Part shown: piece after piece, positions 41,128-48,261 of the stretch
How positions within the stretch are numbered: position 1 is the stretch's first letter
Layout of the letters: the number at the start of each line of letters is the position of its first letter
Assembly: GCA_025055235.1 (NCBI GenBank)
Contig: JANWYN010000134.1
Location: 1 to 55,205 of the forward strand
Direction: 5' to 3'
DNA from: Candidatus Roseilinea sp.
Lineage (GTDB): Bacteria; Chloroflexota; Anaerolineae; J036; Brachytrichaceae
DNA length: 55,205 bases
Program-made: the position numbers and the translations under genes
Notes under the pieces: model-generated
Told to the model about the DNA's origin: nothing
The model's database searches: none
What the model saw: only the letters and a program-made list of their open reading frames with translations

Positions 41128-41976
41128 TCACTTGACTGCGCCGCGCGTCAGCCCACTCACGATCAGCCGTTGGAAGAACAAAACCAGCACCAGTATGGGC
41201 ACGATCATCACCACGCTCATCGCGCTGAGGAGATCCCACGGCCGGCCGCCTCCGGCTGTGGGCTGGACGGCCAGCTCGACCAAGCCCACGCTCAGCGTTT
41301 TGTTCGACCCGCTGGTGGCGAACACCAGGGGATAGATCAGCTCGTTCCAGGCAATGATGAAGTTAATGATTAGCATCGTGACGAGCGCGGGGCGCATGAT
41401 CGGCAGCGTGATGAACCAGAAAAGCTGAGGCAGGCGGGCGCCATCTATGATTGCTGCCTCTTCGATCTCATAAGGGATTTGACGCAGAAAGGGAACCAAG
41501 ATCCAGATCGTGAACGGCAAGACCAGTGACGACATCAACATGACAAGCCCGTGGTAGGTGTTGATCAGATTCGTGTTCTTGAACAGCTCGAATAAGGGCA
41601 CCAGCCCGCCGACTTGGGGGAGCGCCAGCGACATGACGAAGACGATGAAGACGACGTTCGCGCCACGGAACTGGATGCGCGCCAATGCATAGCTGGCCAA
41701 AAAGGCCGCGGCAACCGAGACCACGCTGGAACCGGCGGCAAACAGCAGCGAGTTGACGAAGTAACGGGCGAGCGGAATGCTCTCGGCGAGCACTTGGTAG
41801 TTCTCGAGCGTGAAGTTGCTGAACCAGTAACGCGGCGGGATGGTGAACAACTCGTACTTCGGCGTAAACGATGACAACACGATCCAGTAGAACGGAAAGA
41901 GCACGACGAAAAGGAAGGCGAGCACGGCTGCTGTGAGCATCGCCCGATCGGCCCAGCGCGCTAAACGTGCATTCAC
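41128..41976 (-). CDS. Sugar ABC transporter permease (MalG type), second importer
   Basis: This is a 282-residue inner-membrane permease with six predicted helices and the EAA loop EIEEAAIIDGARLPQLFWFITLPI near residue 188. The upstream permease gene overlaps its start by ATGA, so the subunits are made in equal amounts. It is followed by the GH38-like gene after 29 bases. It works with the 41973-42911 permease and the 43013-44350 binding protein; the ATPase must come from elsewhere (35017-36216 is the local candidate). Confidence 0.92.
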   Translation of the reverse strand: MNARLARWADRAMLTAAVLAFLFVVLFPFYWIVLSSFTPKYELFTIPPRYWFSNFTLENYQVLAESIPLARYFVNSLLFAAGSSVVSVAAAFLASYALARIQFRGANVVFIVFVMSLALPQVGGLVPLFELFKNTNLINTYHGLVMLMSSLVLPFTIWILVPFLRQIPYEIEEAAIIDGARLPQLFWFITLPIMRPALVTMLIINFIIAWNELIYPLVFATSGSNKTLSVGLVELAVQPTAGGGRPWDLLSAMSVVMIVPILVLVLFFQRLIVSGLTRGAVK

Positions 41977-42911
41977 AGCGACACCTCCACTTTACGAAAC
42001 AGCGCGAGCCCGATCACGCTGGCAACGCCGACGACGACGAATAACACCATGCTGATTGCCGAGGCGTAGCCGAAATTGAGCGCCATGAACGCAACTTGAT
42101 AGATGCGGTAGGCCAGCACTTGCGTGGCGAATCCTGGGCCGCCGCCCGTCATGGCAAACACCAAGTCGAACGCAGCGAGCTGCCACACCACCATGAACAG
42201 TCCGATCGTGACGATCTGCGGCATGATCAGCGGCAGCGTGATGTAGAAGAACGCCGAGATGCGGTTGGTGCCGTCTACCCGGCCGGCTTCATACAGGTCT
42301 TGCGGGATGCCTTGTAAAGCCGCCAGCAACACAAGCCCGACGAACGGCGTGGACTTCCACACATTCGTGGCGATCACTGCCGCGCGCGCGCCCCAGAAAT
42401 CCACGAGCCAAGGCACTTTCACCCCGATCGTCCGATGGAGCAAATCGTTGATGATGCCGTATTGCGTATCGTACATCCATCGAAAGCCAACAGCAGCCAC
42501 GACCATGGGGATCGCCCACGGAATGAGATTCACTGCCCGCACGGCACCGCGTCCGAAGAAGGCGCGATTCAGAATGAGCGCAATCGCCATTCCCAGCGCG
42601 ATCTCCAGCAGCGTCGAAACCACGACGAAAAGGATCGTGAAGCTGATGCTGCTGGTAACGGCGATGTCCCTGGTCAAAGCCTGAAAGTTCTTCAGGCCGA
42701 CGAACTGCTGGGGTGGGAAAGCGGGATTCCAATCGTGGAAGCTCAGCCAGATAGTGTTGAAGAAAGGATAGACGGCGGTGAAGAGTCGCAGGCCAATCGC
42801 CGGCAGCAACAGCAGGCCGATGAGGGTGGCGTTGCGCCGCATGCGTTGCGTCAGGCGAAACCGCGCGGCTCGCGCGGGCATGGGCGCAAGCGTTGTGGAA
42901 GATTGCGTCAT
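41973..42911 (-). CDS. Sugar ABC transporter permease (MalF type), second importer
   Basis: This is a 312-residue permease with an N-terminal basic tail and six predicted helices. The EAA loop reads DLYEAGRVDGTNRISAFFYITLPLIMP near residue 210. It is separated from the binding-protein gene by about 100 bases containing a strong inverted repeat, and overlaps the following permease by four bases. The start ATG at 42911 is supported by GGCATCC...AAATGACG context only; no strong ribosome binding site is visible. Confidence 0.92.
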   Translation of the reverse strand: MTQSSTTLAPMPARAARFRLTQRMRRNATLIGLLLLPAIGLRLFTAVYPFFNTIWLSFHDWNPAFPPQQFVGLKNFQALTRDIAVTSSISFTILFVVVSTLLEIALGMAIALILNRAFFGRGAVRAVNLIPWAIPMVVAAVGFRWMYDTQYGIINDLLHRTIGVKVPWLVDFWGARAAVIATNVWKSTPFVGLVLLAALQGIPQDLYEAGRVDGTNRISAFFYITLPLIMPQIVTIGLFMVVWQLAAFDLVFAMTGGGPGFATQVLAYRIYQVAFMALNFGYASAISMVLFVVVGVASVIGLALFRKVEVSL

Positions 42912-42926
42912 TTAGGATGCAGCGTA

Positions 42927-42992
42927 GGGCGTCGAGCCCTCAGGCGGGGGACTGGGCTAAAGCCATGTCCGCCGCATCGAGGCTCGACGCCC
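42927..42992 (-). other. Inverted repeat between second binding-protein and permease genes
   Basis: GGGCGTCGAGCC (42927-42938) and GGCTCGACGCCC (42981-42992) are perfect 12-base arms. The middle holds a smaller stem GGGCTAAAGCC. It lies at the same place in the operon as the hairpin at 5438-5469 in the first importer and may lower permease expression relative to the binding protein. Confidence 0.65.
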
Positions 42993-43012
42993 CGTTGTTG
43001 ATTTAGGAGCGG

Positions 43013-44350
43013 CTATCCTAGCGCTGCGATGCGTTCCTTGCCTTGTTGCATGGCTTCGGCCAACGAGATTTGCTTTGTGAGATACAGCGTGGCGACGTCA
43101 TCTACGACGGATTGCGCCTCGGCCACCTTGGGATGGAAGGGGCGCGGCGACGGCACGTTGGCCTCTGCGTATCGCTGCATGTGGACGGCGAGGCCCTCAT
43201 TGCCCATCACTGCCATGATGGACTTGCGAGGCATGACGAACCAGCTCTGTCCCTTGGCGAGGATCGGCGCGTTCTCGTTGTTGGTGATGAAGGCAATCAG
43301 ATCGAGCGCCTCGGGCTTGTTGGGCGCGAACTTGGGCACGGAGAAGCCCCATCCGCCCCACCACGACTTAGCGCCGGCCGGGCCGGCCGGTGGCAGCGCA
43401 ATCTCGGCTCTGCCTTCCTTGTACCAGTCCTTGTTGCCACGCGCCACATCCCAGAAGAACGGCCACTGGCGCATGAAGGCCACGTGATCCTTCATGTATT
43501 CCTCGTTCTGTTGCGTGTAGTCCATGGAGAGCGTGGTTTCCGGCATGATCTTGTGAGTGTGGATGAGGTCATAGGCGAACTGGAAAGCCTTGGCCGTCGC
43601 ATCGTCGAACGCGAAGAGATTGCCGCCGCTCTGAGCCGCAAGATAGGCCATGTAAACGAAGGCCAGCCCGGGCTTGATCAATGCCTCCATCGTGCCAAAC
43701 ACCGGCGGATTGGTGAATTCCTTGCCGATCGCCACGACCTCATCCCAGGTCTTGGGCGGTTCGATCTTCCGCTCGTCAAACCAGTCCTTTCGATAGAAGG
43801 TGTAGCCGATGGCGAACTCATGAGGGACGCGATAGCGCTTGCCTTCGAAGCTGTGCCACACTTCGATCTGCTGCTTGAATGACTCGGGGAAGTCGTCCCA
43901 TGTTTCTTGAGGGATGACTTCGTCGAGCGGCTCCATCCAGCCGGCGCGGTAGAACGCAGGGCCGGAGTCGTCCGCGTCGCTCATCACGTCCACCGGACTG
44001 ACGCCGGACTGAAACGCAGGCGCATACTTGGTGATCATCTCGTTGCCGGTGACCGGTCCGCTTTCGAGGGTGACCTTGTGGCCAGTTCGCTCCTCCCATT
44101 TCGCCAACACCGGCTTCATCGCGTCATGAGCGAATCCCTGAATCGCGAGCACGAGTGTCTTGCGGCCAGTATCGGCAGCGGGAGCTTGGGTGGGGGACGG
44201 CGCTGCAGGCTGTGCCGGTTGCTGAGGGACGCGCGCGGGTGGCACGGCGCATGCGCTCAGTCCAACGCCCATGCTCAGGCTGCCTGCTGCTAGTCCGGCG
44301 GCCTTGAGAAATTGGCGCCTTGAGATTCGGGTCACAGGTTTGCTTTTCAC
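43013..44350 (-). CDS. ABC sugar transporter substrate-binding lipoprotein, second importer
   Basis: This is a 445-residue family 1 solute-binding protein with an N-terminal Tat motif (SRRQFLK, near residue 10), a hydrophobic stretch and a lipobox LSAC with Cys34. A Pro/Ala/Gln-rich linker is followed by the mature domain from TLVLAIQGFAHDAM. The GTG start at 44350 is supported by AGGAGG seven bases upstream; a longer in-frame start lacks it. It lies 81 bases downstream of the lacI gene and may be co-transcribed with it. It probably supplies the mannose-containing substrate used by the GH38-like enzyme. Confidence 0.9.
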   Translation of the reverse strand: MKSKPVTRISRRQFLKAAGLAAGSLSMGVGLSACAVPPARVPQQPAQPAAPSPTQAPAADTGRKTLVLAIQGFAHDAMKPVLAKWEERTGHKVTLESGPVTGNEMITKYAPAFQSGVSPVDVMSDADDSGPAFYRAGWMEPLDEVIPQETWDDFPESFKQQIEVWHSFEGKRYRVPHEFAIGYTFYRKDWFDERKIEPPKTWDEVVAIGKEFTNPPVFGTMEALIKPGLAFVYMAYLAAQSGGNLFAFDDATAKAFQFAYDLIHTHKIMPETTLSMDYTQQNEEYMKDHVAFMRQWPFFWDVARGNKDWYKEGRAEIALPPAGPAGAKSWWGGWGFSVPKFAPNKPEALDLIAFITNNENAPILAKGQSWFVMPRKSIMAVMGNEGLAVHMQRYAEANVPSPRPFHPKVAEAQSVVDDVATLYLTKQISLAEAMQQGKERIAALG

Positions 44351-44431
44351 GTTTTGCCTCCTGGCTTGCTGAAATTTTGTGGCAAAAACGCCACTGCTAA
44401 AACTCCTCAACCCCCCGCTCGGCTCGAGTTG

Positions 44432-45433
44432 CTAGGCGATCGCCCGGCAGCTCTCGCGTATGACCAGCCGAGTGGGCAGGACGATGCGGAACGGTTCAGT
44501 GCGCCCCGCGGTGATGCGTTCGATCAGCAGTGATACGCTCACGCGCGCAAAGTCTGCTTTGGGCGGGGCGACTGTGGTCAGCGGCGGACACGTCGTTGCT
44601 GCGACCGGTATGTCATCGAATCCAACGATCGAGATGTCGTCTGGAATGCGTCGCCCCGCTCGCCACAGATGGTTCATCGCGCCGATCGCCATCCGGTCGT
44701 TGGCCGCAAACACGGCCGTGAGATGTGGGCAGCGTGATAGCAGCTCGGCCATGACCCGCGTGCCACTTTCGTAGGTGAAGTCGCCTCGGATGACGAGTTC
44801 CGAAGGCAGATGGACGCCTGCCTCTTGCAAAGCTCGGCGCAGGCCCACGATGCGGTCTGCGCTCGGCGTCTCATCGCGCGGGCCGGCGATGCACCCGATC
44901 TGCCGATGACCTAACTCGATCAAGTAGCGGCCGACGAGGTAACCCCCTTGCTCGTTGTCGGTCACAACCTGGTCAATCGGTAGATCGCTCAACTCGCGTG
45001 CGACCGTGACCACGGGGATGCCGGCTTGTAGGATGGCATTGAACCGCTCGCGCCGGTTCGCAGCCGAGATCAAGATGATGCCGTCCACGCGTTTGGAGAG
45101 CAGCGCTTCGATGTAGGCGGCCTCCTTTGCCTCCGACATGTCGGAGTTGCACAGGATCACGCTGTAGCCTTTGGCAAAGCCGGCGTCTTCGACGGCCCGA
45201 GCGAGTTCTGCGAAGTAGGGATTAGAGTTGTCCGGCACGATCAGGCCGATTGTGCGCGTCTCGCGACGTCTCAGACTGCGCGCCAGGGTGTTAGGCCGAT
45301 AGCCGAGTTCGGCGATCGCCTCCGTCACTCGCTGCCGCGTGGCGGGGTCAACGTAGCGTGTCTGGTTGATCACGTGTGACACGGTCGTGGCGGAGACTTG
45401 AGCCAGATCGGCGACGTCTTTTATGGTAACCAT
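44432..45433 (-). CDS. LacI family transcriptional regulator
   Basis: This is a 333-residue repressor. Residues 1-50 are a LacI helix-turn-helix with hinge (TIKDVADLAQVSATTVSHVINQ, then RPNTLARSLRRR). Residues 60-333 are a periplasmic-binding-protein-like sugar sensor (TIGLIVPDNSNPYFAEL, FAANDRMAIGAM, SIVGFDDIPVAATTCPPLTTV). A near-perfect palindrome lies 7-30 bases before its start codon, directly behind its promoter, as expected for self-repression. It leads the minus-strand operon that contains the second importer, the GH38-like and the fourth Gfo-type genes, so it should respond to the same sugar. Confidence 0.94.
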   Translation of the reverse strand: MVTIKDVADLAQVSATTVSHVINQTRYVDPATRQRVTEAIAELGYRPNTLARSLRRRETRTIGLIVPDNSNPYFAELARAVEDAGFAKGYSVILCNSDMSEAKEAAYIEALLSKRVDGIILISAANRRERFNAILQAGIPVVTVARELSDLPIDQVVTDNEQGGYLVGRYLIELGHRQIGCIAGPRDETPSADRIVGLRRALQEAGVHLPSELVIRGDFTYESGTRVMAELLSRCPHLTAVFAANDRMAIGAMNHLWRAGRRIPDDISIVGFDDIPVAATTCPPLTTVAPPKADFARVSVSLLIERITAGRTEPFRIVLPTRLVIRESCRAIA

Positions 45434-45439
45434 CGGTGG

Positions 45440-45463
45440 GCAATCGTTTGCGCAAACGGTTGC
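45440..45463. promoter_or_regulatory. LacI-type operator
   Basis: The central CGTTTGCGCAAACG (45445-45458) is a perfect palindrome. The symmetry extends to GCAAT...GGTTGC with one mismatch in 12. The TTTGCGCAAA core is of the kind bound by LacI-family proteins with a CG centre. It overlaps the expected transcription start of lacI. Confidence 0.85.
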
Positions 45464-45468
45464 TCAGT

Positions 45469-45496
45469 ATCCTACAGAAATCTCCTCGCTTGTCAA
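45469..45496 (-). promoter_or_regulatory. Promoter of the lacI-led operon
   Basis: On the minus strand, TTGACA (45496-45491) is followed after 16 bases by TAGGAT (45474-45469). The start would fall near 45462, inside the operator. Confidence 0.7.
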
Positions 45497-45667
45497 TCGG
45501 TTCTTTTTGGGTTCGGATGGCGCATTCGCCAGGAGCGGCAAATTCGAAAGAACGGTATCCGAGTCTTATGGTAATTTAACCTTGCTGAGTCATTATCTTG
45601 AGCGTGGGTCGAAGGAGAAGGTCTCACTTCTCAATGTTTGGCGGTATCCTCCAAACAAGATAAACCT

Positions 45668-46348
45668 ATGTATCGCTTTCGAGATCGTTCCCAGGCCGGC
45701 CAGTTGCTGGCACGGCGATTGCGTCGCTACGCCGGGCGCAGCGATGTCGTCGTGCTGGCGCTGCCGCGCGGTGGCGTGCCGGTGGCCTATGAGATCGCCA
45801 GCGCCCTGAAGGTGCCCATGGATGTTTTCATCGTGCGCAAGTTGGGCGTGCCGGGCGAAGAGGAGCTGGCGATGGGCGCCATCGCTTCAGGCGGCGTGCG
45901 CGTGCTCTCGCGCGAGTTGATCGAGGAGCTAGGCCTGACCGACGAGGACGTTGAGCGCGTCGCTGCCCGCGAGTTGGCCGAGCTACAACGGCGCGAGCGC
46001 GTTTTCCGGGGCGATCGTCCCTTCCCAAATCTGGAAGGGCGCATTGTGATCCTGGTGGATGACGGCATCGCCACCGGCGCGACGATGCGCGCCGCGATTC
46101 GCGCCGTGCGCGCGCACCGGCCGGCGCGGGTGAGCGTCGCCGTGCCGGTTGGCGCGCCGCAGGCCCTAGAAGCGCTCCAGGACGAGGCGGATGAGTTGAT
46201 CTGCCTGCTTTCTCCCGAGGTGCTGATGGGCATTGGCGCGTGGTATCAAGACTTCAGCCAACTGACCGACGCCGAGGTCATCGCCTACCTGCAACGCGGG
46301 CATGCCGATGCTGTGAGCGCAGGCGAGCAGGCGCAAGCGGCTCTTTAG
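45668..46348 (+). CDS. Phosphoribosyltransferase family protein
   Basis: This is a 226-residue cytoplasmic protein with the type I phosphoribosyltransferase fold. The PRPP loop reads [23 protein letters not shown] (near residue 122), and [21 protein letters not shown] and [23 protein letters not shown] precede it. This subgroup of stand-alone PRTases, often annotated only as phosphoribosyltransferase, has no agreed substrate. The ATG at 45668 is chosen from the start of homology ([10 protein letters not shown]); a TTG 30 bases upstream is possible. Its end overlaps the end of pncB on the other strand by four bases. Confidence 0.85.
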   Translation: MYRFRDRSQAGQLLARRLRRYAGRSDVVVLALPRGGVPVAYEIASALKVPMDVFIVRKLGVPGEEELAMGAIASGGVRVLSRELIEELGLTDEDVERVAARELAELQRRERVFRGDRPFPNLEGRIVILVDDGIATGATMRAAIRAVRAHRPARVSVAVPVGAPQALEALQDEADELICLLSPEVLMGIGAWYQDFSQLTDAEVIAYLQRGHADAVSAGEQAQAAL

Positions 46349-47904
46349 CGAAGGGCGTGTTGCGCCCGCGCTTCTTCGATCAACGCCTGCTTGAGATCCC
46401 ACAACTTCTGGCTAAGCGAGACGTGATAGGTGTGGGGGTTGATCAGGCGGCGCACGCCTGCATCCAACCGCTCGATGTCGCGTTGCCGGATGACGCGCAT
46501 CTCCTCGATCGTGGGCAAGTCATAGACCAGTTTGCCCTCTCGCAGCACCTCGACCAGGAGCGGCTCGAAGCTCGAAATTTCGTTCTTGCGCAGGCTGCGG
46601 AACTTGGTGTGGTCGGTCGGGTGGCGCAGGGTAAGCCATTCGAGCTGGCGCGGGTCTTCGTCGTGCAAGCACAGCAAATCGGCCGTGGCCATGCCACGCT
46701 GATCATAGAGACGCCACACGGTTTTGTAGCCCGGGTTCAACGTCTTCACCGGCGTCTCGGAGATTTTGATCGCCGGGACCCAGCTTCCATCGCGCTCGAT
46801 CGAGACCAACTTGTAAACGCCGTCGAGGGCCGGGTCGCCGGATGATGTGATCAGGTTCGTGCCGACGCCGTAGACCAATCGCGCGATCACCTTCTCTGCG
46901 TCCACGCCGTAGCGCCGCGCTTCGTCGCGGATTTGCGACGTGATCTGCCAGATCACCAGCTCGTCGAGCTGGTTCGAAAGCACGATCGAGGTATCAGGGA
47001 AGCCGGCCTCGTCCAGCATCTTAGCCGCCTGAATGCTCAAGTAGGCGAGGTCGCCGGAGTCGAGGCGCACGCCGACCGGCTTGTGTCCTTTGCGCCGCAG
47101 CTCTTCGAACACTTTGATCGCGTTCGGCACGCCGCTCTCCAGCGTATTGATCGTATCCACGAGTAGCAGGCAGTCGTCCGGATAAACCTCGGCGTAGGCG
47201 CGGAAGGCGTCGAGCTCGCTGCCGCCCATCGCGATGAAGGCCTGCACCATGCTGTGAGCATGGGTGCCTTTGGGCGGGAAGCCTAATACATGCGACATGC
47301 CGGCGTTCGATGAGAAGTCGGCGCCGCCGATGAGCGCGGCACGCGTGCCGGCGTTCGCGCCGCGATCCTGCGCGCGGCGCATCCCGAACTCCAGCACCGT
47401 CCGGCCTTGGCTGCTCTCACGGATGCGCGCCGCTTTGGTCGCGATCAGCGTCTGGAAGTTGAGCTGATTGAGCAGCGCGCTCTCGAGCAGTTGGGCAGCC
47501 GCCATCGGTCCTTCGACGACGGTGAGCGGCGCATGTGGGTGCACTACGTGGCCTTCGGGGATAGCGCGCAGGGTGATAGCGTCGAAGTTGCCGTAGCGCT
47601 TGAGCCAGTCCAGGAAGTCTGGCCCGAACAAAGGGTTGCCGGCGCGCGTCTTTTGTGCCCTCAAGTAGGCCAGGTCTTCGTCGCGGAATCGCGCGTGCCG
47701 CATCCATTCGATCAGCGTGCCCAGGCCGGCGTTCACGCAGTAGCCGGCCTGGTGTTTGCCGTAGTCCGGGTAGCTGCGGAAGAAGTGATCGAACTGCGCG
47801 CGTCGTTCGTGGATGCCGGCGCGGTAATACAACTGCGCCATGGTCAACTGGTACTGGTCGGTGAACAAGATGCCCTCGGCAATGTCTCGATGGCTGGGTT
47901 TCAT
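46345..47904 (-). CDS. pncB: Nicotinate phosphoribosyltransferase
   Basis: PncB joins nicotinate and PRPP, with ATP hydrolysis, in NAD salvage. The 519-residue protein has the opening [19 protein letters not shown], the active-site region [11 protein letters not shown] near residue 215, the [12 protein letters not shown] segment near 285 and [25 protein letters not shown]. All are family features. It belongs to the longer form (bacterial enzymes range from about 400 to over 500 residues). Its ATG overlaps the stop of a small upstream frame (ATGA), with AAGGATCACGG as possible ribosome binding site. The gene ends tail to tail with the PRTase gene. Confidence 0.93.
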   Translation of the reverse strand: MKPSHRDIAEGILFTDQYQLTMAQLYYRAGIHERRAQFDHFFRSYPDYGKHQAGYCVNAGLGTLIEWMRHARFRDEDLAYLRAQKTRAGNPLFGPDFLDWLKRYGNFDAITLRAIPEGHVVHPHAPLTVVEGPMAAAQLLESALLNQLNFQTLIATKAARIRESSQGRTVLEFGMRRAQDRGANAGTRAALIGGADFSSNAGMSHVLGFPPKGTHAHSMVQAFIAMGGSELDAFRAYAEVYPDDCLLLVDTINTLESGVPNAIKVFEELRRKGHKPVGVRLDSGDLAYLSIQAAKMLDEAGFPDTSIVLSNQLDELVIWQITSQIRDEARRYGVDAEKVIARLVYGVGTNLITSSGDPALDGVYKLVSIERDGSWVPAIKISETPVKTLNPGYKTVWRLYDQRGMATADLLCLHDEDPRQLEWLTLRHPTDHTKFRSLRKNEISSFEPLLVEVLREGKLVYDLPTIEEMRVIRQRDIERLDAGVRRLINPHTYHVSLSQKLWDLKQALIEEARAQHALR

Positions 47905-48104
47905 TTCCGTGATCCTTTTGTTACATGAGAATGATAGGCGATGAGATCGTTTGTGGCACTTTCTGCAACTAAGTAGCGCTGTCCGAGATACAACAGAAAC
48001 GATCTTTCGAGGTTATAGCCTCGATAGGAATCCGTATCCGCTTTGCCTACGCGGTATATCGTAGGCGCAGAGTTGTGCTTATCGGTGGGCTGATGTTCTA
48101 TCAT
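47901..48104 (-). CDS. Possible small protein upstream of pncB
   Basis: This frame has 67 residues ([36 protein letters not shown]...), is polar and aromatic, and has no recognised family. Its stop codon overlaps the pncB start codon as ATGA, the usual sign of translational coupling, which speaks for a real gene. Base composition is lower in GC than the neighbours, and the start lacks a clear ribosome binding site, so it may instead be a gene fragment. Confidence 0.35.
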   Translation of the reverse strand: MIEHQPTDKHNSAPTIYRVGKADTDSYRGYNLERSFLLYLGQRYLVAESATNDLIAYHSHVTKGSRK

Positions 48105-48261
48105 TCTGCTCCGGCTTGCGCAATCTCGCTATCTTCGTTGAGGCCGTCCTTGGAGCAATACGTCTTCATCAAAGGCGTGTTGATCCTGAGATTCATTGCT
48201 CACAAGAGATACGATGTCTCCTAAATCGCAACCGTTCGGGTAAGTGGGGGATGGTGAAAGC

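Noticed and set aside
44379..44394. GTGGC-N6-GCCAC inverted repeat upstream of the second binding-protein gene as LacI operator
   Set aside because: Its sequence does not resemble the clear operator at 45440-45463 and the stems are only five bases.
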